From Heterohyrax brucei (taxonomy: Eukaryota > Chordata > Mammalia > Hyracoidea > Procaviidae): a DNA stretch of 64,000 nt. The stretch spans positions 51,086,333-51,150,332 of the forward strand of contig CM053141.1 in the NCBI GenBank assembly GCA_028571685.1, given 5' to 3'. Position numbers and translations under genes: made by a program. This document shows positions 37,041-47,265 of the stretch, piece by piece (the first letter of the stretch is position 1; each line of letters begins with the position of its first letter). Under the pieces are notes generated by a model. The model was not told where the DNA came from. It did not search any database and saw nothing but the letters and a program-made list of their open reading frames with translations.

Positions 37041-37500
37041 GGTGAGTACTGCTTTTCTGTCAGAAAAGCACCCTGCTCCAGGCAGGTGCTGCCTCCCAGC
37101 CCAGGAATTAGGTCCAGCTGAAGCCTCCATATGGGTATATCTGCCTCCTAGTGGAACAAGATGGTGTTCTGTACAAATTTGCCCCTGCCTCAGAATAGGG
37201 TACTGTATGTCTGATGTGGCAAGAAAACCCAAAGGTTCTGTGCACAGAGTCCACAACCTCTGTTGCCCAGCTCCAGCCACAGGCGACATTGTGTAAAATA
37301 CTACCTTTCTGCCAGAAAAATGTTCTCCTCTGGGCCAGTGCCTCCTCCCACCCTAGGAACTAGGTACAGCTGGGGCCACCGTATGGGTACTTCCACCTCC
37401 CAATGGAATAAGATGGCATTCTGCACTAGCTCAGTGCCTGTCTCCACACAAGCTATGCGGAAAGAGAGACCAAAGGTGCCGAGATGCAGAGAGTCCAAAG
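37041..37500 (-). repeat. Two tandem monomers in the L1-B 5' UTR
   Basis: Blocks containing tttctg.cagaaaa, gg.acta-type ggtacagctg/ggtccagctg, tatgggta and aa.aagatgg occur twice, about 250 bases apart (37041 onward and 37293 onward). In mouse L1 similar monomers carry the promoter; that role is inferred here. Confidence 0.7.
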
Positions 37501-37846
37501 CCAGGCTCTCAAAATACGGTAATTTCACCTGCTGATCCCACCAGCAGTGCATCTGAGGTTAGCTGCTAGACAAGTCTCAGCTCCACCCACCAGATAAGAC
37601 AGAGAAAACAAAAATAAAAATCATGAGTTACCTTCAGTCTGTGAAAGCCAGCTCTTGCAAAGTGCCGGGTCAGCAAGAGATCAGGTTTTCTGTTCAGTGG
37701 TATGAAGTCCATATTAACAGCCCAAATTAACAGCTGTGTCCTGGGGCTCACTAGGCGTCCAGAAGGCTCCATTATAAATTCAGGTCTTGGTTTCCAAAGG
37801 GATTTAGGGAGACATGTGTTTAGTCTGCCATCTTGACTCAGCCCCC

Positions 37847-38144
37847 TGATTTGTGTTTCTGATGAGACTGTAAATGTTTGAAATACATTGCACTACACTT
37901 CTCCAGAGTGAAGGTTCACTCTGACCTCTGAACTCCCCAGTTGTGAAGGCAAGCCATGATCTGCAGAGAAGTCCCTATATTTTCTAATAATTTAAATGCT
38001 CACTTGTTCATTCTGCATCCACTGATATGTCAGGCATGTGCTCTGGAATGCATGTGTCTCAATTCAGAGACCCCAAATCCAGACGTAAAATCAAAATATT
38101 TGTCCAGATTTAAATTCACTTTGGTAAACATCCTGAAGTCTTCT
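37847..38144. other. Unassigned DNA
   Basis: A short perfect hairpin (agagtgaa, two bases, ttcactct) lies near 37905. No repeat is recognised. Confidence 0.5.
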
Positions 38145-38440
38145 TTGATATCTGTCTTGTTCACCTGTTCCATATTCAGTCTATTTGGAGGCTCTAGCTT
38201 CAGAATATATCCAGCGTCCAACCTTTCTCATTGTCTCTTCTATCAGCTTCCTGGTCCAAACCATCCTCTTTTCTCTCTTGCACTATTACAATAATCTAAG
38301 CACCTACACTTGTTTACATTATTAACAGAATAACCGTTCTGTCATATCACACCATTTTTCTGCTCAAAACCCTCAAACGACTTTCCAACTTGAGTTAGCA
38401 GCCAGTCTTTTAAATATGTTACAAGAATTTTTTGGTATTA
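38145..38440 (+). mobile_element. Possible L2 fragment
   Basis: The segments tcatatcacaccatttttct, gctcaaaaccctcaaacgac and ctggtccaaaccatcctctt are in an order seen in L2 3' regions. Weak. Confidence 0.4.
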
Positions 38441-39009
38441 TAAGCTATGCTTGGAAGTAATTTTAATGACGTTAATACCTACTTATTTTTCTACTATATA
38501 TGCACTTTTGTTTTCTATTTGTAGCTATTTTTAACACAAAAAATGATGTACTTTCAATACAATTGAGACAATAATACTGTTTTAATTTTCTAAAGTGTTT
38601 TAAAAGATTATTCTTCTTAAACACTGAATCATGTAGTGCCATCTAGGGGTCCTTAAAAATCGTTTTGAATTTATATTATTATTAAAAACTAGAGGTATAT
38701 ATTTTGGGGGAGATCTGGTGACTATCTTTCCAATAATTAAATTTTCTACTTAGCCACACACTTTGAAATATTACCTTTGATTCTTCTTTTAAGAGTCTTC
38801 TTTAAAAATAATTCATAATTTATTTTCCTAATATTACCAACCACTAAACAAAACCTGTACAACTTTCTTTGAGATTTTTAAAAATTTTACAAATGTCAAT
38901 TACTGAAAAGCCCAGAGATTACACTGGAAAATGGCAAATTCCAAGAACAATTTAGTACCATGAGATTTTTAGTTTTTGCAGTTTAAGAAGAAATATACGT
39001 ACATTCTCT
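38441..39009. other. Unassigned AT-rich DNA
   Basis: No repeat is recognised. Confidence 0.5.
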
Positions 39010-39412
39010 ATTATGAACTCAATCACGTCTGCCCCAAAGTGGGTTGTAAATCCTAACTCCTATACCTGTGGATGTGATCTCATCTTAGAATAGGATTTTG
39101 TTTGTCACATCAGTGAAGCAATCAGTGTGAGATGTGCTTTAAACCAATTAACTTTAGAGATATAAAAGGAGCTGATTAGGTGCTGCAGAAAGTCAGCAGG
39201 AATTGAAAAAGACAGATGCCACCTGCAAATCTCCAAGGAATATTAACAATGGATCTTCCCCCTACATTGGAGACAGAGGTAGCCCCCTAGAGACAGCACC
39301 CTAATCTCCCAATTTTAGCTTTGTAAACTGTGAGAAATATATATTTATAAAGCCACCCAATAGTGCTATTTTTGTTACAACAGCAGCAAGAAGCTGATAC
39401 TCTTATTAATAC
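39010..39412 (+). mobile_element. MaLR-type (ERVL-related) solo LTR
   Basis: Typical order of this LTR group: gttgtaaatcctaactccta, gtggatgtgatctca, agatataaaaggagctgatt, gtaaactgtgagaaatatat, aagccacccaatagtgctat and ttgttacaacagcagcaaga. No internal viral sequence is present. The subfamily is not determined. Confidence 0.6.
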
Positions 39413-40242
39413 ATCAGTACTAATTATTGCTTACAAATTTAAAATAATTAGTTTAAAATGTATCTGTATCTACAGTAGAAGTTTATTTTCTATAAAATAA
39501 ATGTTGAAAATGTTTTGAGTTTATGGAGACTAAATAATTTTGTATCATTTTATGAAATGGATAACAGCGTATTTAAAGAAGTGTAAAGTGCTCAGAAGTA
39601 TACATCTGTTAAAGAAATAACTCCAAGCCCACTGCCCTGAAGTAACTATTGGCAATAGTTTCTTTCATTTCTGAAACATTTCTATGTAGTTATATTCACA
39701 CACATACATATTTATTTTTCAAGAATAAACACAAACAAGAAAACTTACACATCCTATTGTTTACCTTGCTTTTCTCAACTATTTCATCTTGGAAAGCTTC
39801 TGTATCAACACCAGAAGAAGAGCTTTTTTCTTTTTTTTATTTTAACACTTGTAGTATTTCACTGTATGGAAGTCTTAAAACTCATTCAACCAATACTCCA
39901 TGGGGGACTATTTTTAAAAAATTATTTCTGATTTTATTAATGAAACAACCTCAGTACTCACTAGTTGGGTTACAAATAAGAGAGGTTCGTTGATGCACAG
40001 GCATTGTCTGATTGACAGCAGATCTGGTTGTCTCAAATTTTTTGATTAAACATCAAATTGTTCTCTCAGTGGGATGATTATGTGCATCATAAATCCCACA
40101 TAACACATGAAATGTTTGTTGAACAGAACATCTATTTTGATAGTAAACTAATAATTTCTAAGCATTATGGAGTCACGTAACTTTTCATGGCTATTTGTTA
40201 AGACTAATCAAAAAAAGTGATAAATATGGAGCTATACTAAAT
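39413..40242. other. Unassigned AT-rich DNA
   Basis: It contains agtaactattggcaatagtt (39641-39660), which is nearly repeated inside the next SINE. An ORF at 39649-39993 has no recognised domain. Confidence 0.5.
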
Positions 40243-40430
40243 CAACCAAACACAGAGCCATTGAGTCAATTCTTACTCATAGCAATCCAACAGGACAGAG
40301 TAGAACTAACTGCACCATAGTTTCCAAGGAGTGTCTGGCAGAGGTAACTACTGGCAATAGTTTGAACTGCCAACCTTTTAGGTAGCAGTCATAGTACTTA
40401 ACCACTATGCCACCACCATAGCTTCACAAA
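40243..40430 (-). mobile_element. AfroSINE, antisense, with a 20 bp insert
   Basis: Complete antisense order, but the body is interrupted at 40342-40361 by aggtaactactggcaatagt, which other copies lack. Confidence 0.8.
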
Positions 40431-41433
40431 TATTGTCACCACGAGCCATCAAAAATAGGACATCCTTATTGGAAGACCTTCTATTAACAAGAATTCAGTA
40501 GATCATTAATCATGAGGCTAGAGAGACAGATAAAAAATTAACTTGTAGAGGTAATGTTTCATAGCAAGTCAATGATAACAGAGATTATGTCATTAGGTTT
40601 ACAGAAACATTATACTGTACAGGTTAAAACAGTAGAAAATTGAAATTTCACATTAACATGGACCACACTCAAATGAACAATTGCATAGCTTATATGGTGC
40701 TCCATCGATTCTGCCCCTTCTCTCTCTTTTTGTCTTGCCATAGCTATTGGAGAGGAAGACAGCCAAGTTCCAATTCATCAGTGCTACACACAGCTTCCCT
40801 GCAATGCTGCCACTGGCATCAACTCTCTCCATCTGGCCTTAGTCTGAGCATAGTTTCCTCTACAAGTGTTGCCAGTCTGTTACCATAGCAGCAGCTAAGA
40901 GAGCCACAAGAGGATGGAAAAGAAGGAAAGCACATTTCATTCCATGCTCCTCAGTGAGATTCTGAAAAAGGCTCCAATGTCCCACTGAAAACCTAATGGC
41001 AAAAAGCAGTTTCACAACAGACACCCAAGATAGAAAAGCACTTTTTTCTAAAAAGAAACACACAGGCATGAGTGAAATATTTCATCCCTGAAAACTGAGA
41101 ATTAAGGCACATCCTGGAGTGATCAGAAGGTGACTATAGGTTACATGTTTATCAAATGGTGACATGAACGGATTTCAGACCTTTATTAATGGAAGAGTAG
41201 AGATACTATATCATAGCAGAAATGCTACATCAACGTTTTAAAAATCTCTGTCCACTAAAAATCATGCACTGTCTCCTCAAATAGACATCAGTACTTGTAT
41301 TATTTATCCTATTAGAATTTGAAGTTGTTTTTATTTATTTATTCTTTAAATTCTGTGTGTAATCACAAATGTTCTGTGCAGAGAAGCAGCATATCATAAG
41401 CCAAAGCCTTGAGGCTAGGGAGATGGGATTTTA
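40431..41433. other. Unassigned DNA
   Basis: No repeat or convincing exon. The stretch 40690-40920 is less AT-rich and has an 82-codon ORF without a recognisable domain. Confidence 0.45.
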
Positions 41434-42125
41434 AAAAAATTAATTTGGGGGGCAGGGCCAAGATGGCATACTAGACACACATTTCCTTGATTCCCTTTGA
41501 GAACTAAGGCCTAGAAAAATAATCAAACAGAGCAGTATGGACATTCTGGGAGACCCAATACCTGGCATAGGGTTGTGAGATTGGACTGGGTGACAGGAAA
41601 GGGATCAACTACCTCTGCTGGAGATTGAGGCAGTGGCACAGTGAGTCCTGCTCCTGCTGGTGCAATAGCTGAGAGGATGACAGGTAGAGACACTTTTTTT
41701 GTTAACCAGGAGGCTGGGACTGGAACTACTAAGCCTGTGAGCCTTGCACAAGCCAGCTGCTAGGCTGAAACGAAGTGCTTAAGTAAACAGCATATCCTGC
41801 AGCAGAGAGACTATGCTTGGGACAGCTACATCTAGACAAACCAGCTGTGAATGGTGACTGAGGGAGACAGCGCCCCTCCGCCCTCTCTTATCTGTGCTGC
41901 GCCTATGTACTGCTGACTCACTGCAACAGAGGTGGCTCAGGGGGATCACCATCAGTCAGCTGAGAGGTGGAGTTACCAAAACAGAGGTCTCACCTGGAGC
42001 TAATTCCCATGGTGAGCAACATGCCTGTCTGCATAGTGCATGACTAGACAAAATAGTGGTGGCTGGCAGCTAAGTGCAATGGTGCCTAACTCCTCCTATC
42101 TTTGAGCTGGAGGGCTGGCAGAGGG

Positions 42126-42790
42126 CTGATAAGGCGCCATCTTTGTCAGCCAGGACATGGGGCCTGCCAATTCTAAGGGCCCAGTTGCTATCAGTTTCAG
42201 ATGGTCAACACCTGTCTCAGCAAAAAGGCAGCTTTTATGTGAAAAGCACCTAGAGAATACAGCAGTGACTGGTGGATGGCTGGGGTGGGGCCATTTCCAC
42301 TACCCTTCACCGAGCCACATCACAGTGTTGGCTGACAGCCCCCTCCACAGAGACTCCATAAATAGGAAGCCTCTTTGCCAACCAACAGGCAAGGCCTCAC
42401 ACCCTTAAGGGCCTGGCTGCTATTAGCTGCAGTTGGTTAACACCTCTCAGCGGAAAAGCAGTTTTTAAGTTAAAAGCAGCTACAGAACAATGCAGTGACT
42501 GGTAGCTGACTGTGGTAGTGCCATTTCCACCACTCTTCACTGAGCCACATCATAGGGTTGGCTGATGGCCCCCCCAAAGACTCCGTAAATAGGGCACTGT
42601 CTTTGCCAGCCAGGAGATGGGGACTGCCATTCCACAGGGCCCAGCTGCTTTCAGCTGCTGCTGGGCAGTGCTACTCTCAGCAGAAAAGCAGTTTTTGAAC
42701 ACATTAACAGAACATAACAGTTCCTGGTAGACAAATGTGGTGGTATCTTCCTCTACTCCATTCCCTGAGCTATACCATAGTCTCAACTAA
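42126..42790 (+). repeat. Three tandem monomers in the L1-C 5' UTR
   Basis: The unit containing ctttgccagccaggagatgg, aaaagcagtttt, cagtgactggt and gagccacatca repeats with starts near 42141, 42373 and 42601 (periods about 232 and 228). Copies are diverged. The arrangement parallels the monomeric promoters of rodent L1. Confidence 0.85.
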
Positions 42791-43571
42791 TGTGACAATG
42801 GAGAATTGGCAAAAGCAGCCAGAAGGTGGGGTGGCAGCCACCCCTGAGGGTCTAACTGGGGCCAGTCACTAAAGTGAGTACAACAGCAGGGCTTGACAGG
42901 ATCTATATCACCAAAATACATAAATCAGCTACACACAGAAAACACAGTGGCTGCTGGTGACCAAATCTAGTAATGCAATTATTCACTCCCTTCTTGGAAC
43001 TATGTCTAAGCTACCATTGGTGTAACACTAGAGAAAACTGGTAAGACCAAAAGCTGTTTTTTTTTTGAAAAGCGCAAACAAATTGACAAACCACTGGCTA
43101 AATTTACTGAAGAAAAACAAGAAAGAAAACAAATAACTGAAATAAGAAATGAGATGAGAGATGTCACAACAGAGCCAATAAAAATCAAAAATATCATAAC
43201 AGAATACTACAAAAGACTGTACTCTAACAGATTTGCAAACCTAGAGGAAATGGACAAATTCCTAGACTCATATCACCTATCAAAATTATCACAAGGAAAA
43301 ACAGAACAACTTAATAAACCTATCACAAAGGAAGAGATTGAAAAAGTCATCTAAAAACTACCAACCAAGAAAAGCCCTGGCCCAGATGGCCTAAACTGCA
43401 GAATTCTACCAAGCTTTCAGAGAAGTATTAACTCCAATACTACTGAGACTATTTCACAGAATAAAAAGAGATGGAATACTCCCAAATTCATTCTATGAAG
43501 CCACATAACCCTGATACCAAAGTCAGTGAAAAATCCACAAAAAAAAGGAGAATTACAGACCAATACCACTC

Positions 43572-43808
43572 ATGAACCTAGATGTGAAAATCTTCCACAA
43601 AATCCTTCCAAACAGAATTCACCAACATAGCAAAAATATAATTCAGCATGACCAAGTAGGATTCATACCTGGGAAGCAAGTGTGGTTCAACATCAGAAAA
43701 ACAATTAATGTCACCAACCACATAAATAACACAAAGGATAAGAACAACCTGTTTCTGTCAATTGATGCCGAAAAGGCATTTGACAAAGTCCAACACCATT
43801 CATGTTAA
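43572..43808 (+). pseudogene. L1-C ORF2 reverse transcriptase fragment
   Basis: 78 open codons, including [14 protein letters not shown] and [15 protein letters not shown], then a frameshift. Confidence 0.85.
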
Positions 43809-43972
43809 AAAGTCACAACAAAAGAGAAATACAATGGAAATTTCTCAATGCAATAAGGGGCATCTATGCAAAGTCAACTACCTACATCATCCTGAATGGA
43901 GAGAGACTGAAACAATTCCCCTGATAATGGGAACTAGACTAGAATGCCCACGGTCATCACTTCTACTCAACT

Positions 43973-44410
43973 GTGCTAGAGGTTCTAGCAAGAGCAATCA
44001 GACAAGAAAAAGAAATAAAGGGCATTCATATTGGTAAAGAGGAAGTAAAAATATCTGTATTTGTAGATGATATGATCATATATGCAGAGAAACCTAAAGA
44101 ATCCATAAATAAACTACTGGAACTAATAGAAGAGTTCAGCAAAGTATCAAGATATAAGATAAACATAAGTAAATCAATAGTATTTCATTATACCAACAAA
44201 GAGATCATCAAAAGGGAAATCATCAAATCAATAGCATTTACTATTACCCTTGCCAGCCAAGTGCCGTCGAGTCGGATCCGAGAAGATAAAATAAATAGGA
44301 ATAATTCTAACCAGAGATTTAAGAGACCTCTGCAGAGAAAATTAGAAGACCTTACTGCAAGAAAGCAAGAGACTTACATAAATGGAGAAATCTACCTTGC
44401 TCATGGATAG
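43973..44410 (+). pseudogene. L1-C ORF2 RT catalytic-region fragment
   Basis: 145 open codons: [16 protein letters not shown], then [18 protein letters not shown]. The catalytic motif is FVDD rather than FADD, so both Asp remain. The frame then runs through the SINE-tail insertion ([11 protein letters not shown]), which adds foreign residues. Confidence 0.85.
44251..44280 (-). mobile_element. Ultrashort SINE-tail insertion in L1-C
   Basis: gccagccaagtgccgtcgag plus tcggatccg sits between ttactattaccctt and agaagataaa. The equivalent L1-A site (24305-24345) has only two bases there. No target-site duplication is visible. Confidence 0.7.
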
Positions 44411-46770
44411 GATGACTTAACATTGTGAAAATGTCTACTTTACCCAAAGCTATCTACATATGTGATGCAATCCCAATACAAATTCCAGTGTCATTTTTTA
44501 AAGATGGAGAAACAAATCACCAACTTTGTTTGGAAAGGAAAAAAAACCCTGAGTTAGTAAAGCACAACTGAAGAAGAGGAAAACAGTGGGAGGTCTCACA
44601 CTACTTGACCTTAGAACCTATTACACTGCCACAGTAGTCAAAACAGCCTGGTAGTAGCACAAAAAAGAGACATATAGATGAATGGAACAGAATTAAGACT
44701 CCAGAAATATCACCATCCTCTTACGAACAGTTGATATTTGACAAAGCCCCAAAGGTCGTAAACTGGGGTAAAAACAGTTTCTTTAACAAATGGTGTTGGC
44801 AAAACTGGATATCCACTGCACAAAACTGAAACAAGATGTGTATCTCACACCTTACACAAAAACTAACTCAAAATAGATTACAGACCTAAATAGCAAACCT
44901 AAAATGATAAAGATCATGTAAGAAAAAATAGAGTCAACAACGAAAGTTCTAATGCATGGCTTAGACAAACTACAAAATGTAAAAAAACTGCATGAACAAC
45001 AGGAGAGAAAATAGATAAATGGAAACCACTAAAAACCAAACACTTATGTTGCTCCAAAGAGTTTATCAAAAGAGTTAAAAGACCACCTACAGAAAGGGGA
45101 AAAAGTATTTGGCAAGTACATGTCAGATTAACATCTGATTACCATTGTTTACAAGACTTTGCAAAATATCTAGAAAAATGTCAACAACTCGATTATGCAA
45201 GGGGCACAGGAGATGGACAGACACTTCACCAAAGGGCATCAGGCAGCCAAACGACTCATGGCAAAATGCTCACTATCATTAACTGTTAGAGAAACTCAAC
45301 TTAAAACTATAACATCTAACCCCAACAAGGTAGGCAGTAATTCAAAAAATACAAAACAACAAATGCTGAAGAGACTGCAGAGAGACTGAAACTCTCCTAC
45401 ACTGCTGTTCAGATTGCAAAATTGTACAACCTCTTTGAAAAGCGACTTGGCACTTCCTTAAAAAGCTAGAAATAGAAATACCATATAATCCAGCAATCCC
45501 ACTGCTCAGAAAATATCCTACAGACATAAAGGCAGTCACACAACCAGATGCAAGCACACAAATGTTTATTGCAGCACTCTCCACAAAGGAAAAAAGATGG
45601 AATTAACCCAGGTGCCCATCAATAGATGAATGGATGAACACACTATGGTACGTATATTCAGTGGAAGACTACACAATGATAAAGAACAATGACGATTTTA
45701 GGAAGCATCTCATAACCTGGTTTCAAATAGAAAACATTACTCTGAATGAAATTAGTCAGTGGCAAAAGGACAAATATTGTATGAGACCTCTGCTATAAAG
45801 ACTGAAAAACAGACTTATGTACAGAAGAAAAGACTCTTTGATGGTTACAAGGGTGGGGAGGGTGACGGCTGGTCATAGATTAGATGGTACATAGGAATTT
45901 GATTCGGTGAAATCAGTGACAGCACACATCAGAGAGGAGATCAACATAACTGGACTGTATCATAAACTGAGAATTTTTCTAAACTCAACCCAATATTTCA
46001 AAGGATAGAGTGTCAGGGATTGGGTCTTGGGACTATGTTTTCAGGGGACATCTAGGGTCTTTTGCTAAAATAATCCAATGCACTCCATGTTGGTAAGTTG
46101 CATCTGGGGTCTTAAAAGCTTGCAAGCTACCATCGGAGCTACACCAAATGGTCCCAACTCATCTGGAACAGATGATGACAGAGAATAACAAAGGGAGGAT
46201 GGAAAAAGACCCCAGGGAAAGAAGGACCCATATGAAAGGGAGATAGTATCAACACAAGACCAGAAGAATCAGATGGTGCCCATCCACCACCAAAGGCAGC
46301 CATGATGGGGGATACAATGTAGAGTGAGACCCCGAGACAACATGAGAAAAAGAGGTGTGCAGCTCAAGAACTCTACTAAAAGAGCACAAATGATAGTCCG
46401 GAGGCCTGGAGGGTCCCTTAGGACAATAGCTGCTAGACCTGTTGCTGGCCCTGACTGGAAACAAGCACTGAGGTCAATTTTTCAGACAAGAATGGACTGG
46501 ACTCGGTGGCACAGTGTGACCGTATGGTGTGTGTAGTTTATGGTTCTGTACATTTACAAGAGGTTGTCCAACTGGTTTCTTTCTAGATGGGAGAAAAGAG
46601 GGTGGAGAGGAGAAGACAAGTGTTCATTAAGCGGATACTCAAATTATAGAGTGAAAAGGAGGAATATGCTGTCACTGGGTGAGGCGAGCAGATGGAGCTG
46701 AAGATAGGTGGGCATGCAAAATTGACTTTGTATACTTTTATTTAATCACAATAAAAAATTAGTTTATAAA

Positions 46771-47265
46771 GGGAACATTCCATAGAAGGGCTTTTATAAC
46801 AGATTTAACAAAGGATATGCCATGGTTTTATTTTTGTTTGTTTTCAATAGAGTATACATATTAGCATGTTTTACAATAAAAATCAATGAATTCTATTCTT
46901 TGCTTTAAAGGAGATTACAACGAAAGCTTTGGTGAATTGACATATTTTTAACTCTGATGGTTCGTGTGATGAGTAGTGAATTGGAAATATTTTTTCCAAA
47001 GTTATCTTGTTCTTCGGCCTCCAAGCAGAACTACAGAAAAACCTCAGACACTGGCTGCTATGTCCTACTTTTGAGAGCCATAGGGATTCCGATGATGCCA
47101 CCTGTCTTGCAGTCTGGACTGTTCTCTGTGCTCTTGATTTTCACTTTTTGTTTTTTTAATTTATGTAACATAAGATTGCTGACTAAGTCTTCCTCAAATA
47201 TTCAGCATTATTTCTGTTTCTATAATGAAGCATTGTATGCTGGCTTTTCTCAGAAAATTTAGGGA
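46771..47265. other. Unassigned AT-rich DNA
   Basis: A 101-codon ORF at 46957-47262 ends in the L1-D target duplication and has no recognisable domain; judged chance. Confidence 0.5.

Larger units (their letters stand above)
30900..37846 (-). mobile_element. L1-B, nearly full-length antisense L1
   Basis: On the minus strand: 5' UTR (36800-37846) starting ggggctgagtcaagatggca, ORF1 (about 36000-36800), ORF2 (about 31850-35680) and a long 3' UTR (30900-31850) of the L1-D type. Many stops and small deletions make it inactive, including loss of the RT catalytic motif near 33325. An ultrashort SINE tail lies inside ORF2 (33356-33401). Confidence 0.88.
41446..46770 (+). mobile_element. L1-C, sense L1 with internal deletion
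   Basis: The 5' end (gggccaagatggcatactag) matches the L1-B start. The 5' UTR (to about 43040) holds three monomers. Near 43050 it jumps to the ORF2 region after the endonuclease (caaattgacaaaccactggc), so ORF1 and the endonuclease are missing. RT and C-terminal parts follow, then a 3' UTR of the 18975 type to 46755. Flanks aaaaaaattaattt (about 41431) and aaaaaattagttta (46756) form an imperfect duplication. Confidence 0.88.

Noticed and set aside
37032-37552. Four overlapping ORFs of 83-90 codons on both strands
   Set aside because: This is the GC-richer L1-B 5' UTR, and the ORFs reflect base composition and the repeated monomers.
42141-42790. Satellite or CRISPR-like array
   Set aside because: Three diverged ~230 bp units lie within an L1 5' UTR. 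There are no short direct repeats with unique spacers.
46957-47262. 101-codon ORF as a possible exon
   Set aside because: No splice signals or domain, and its end lies in the L1-D target-site duplication.
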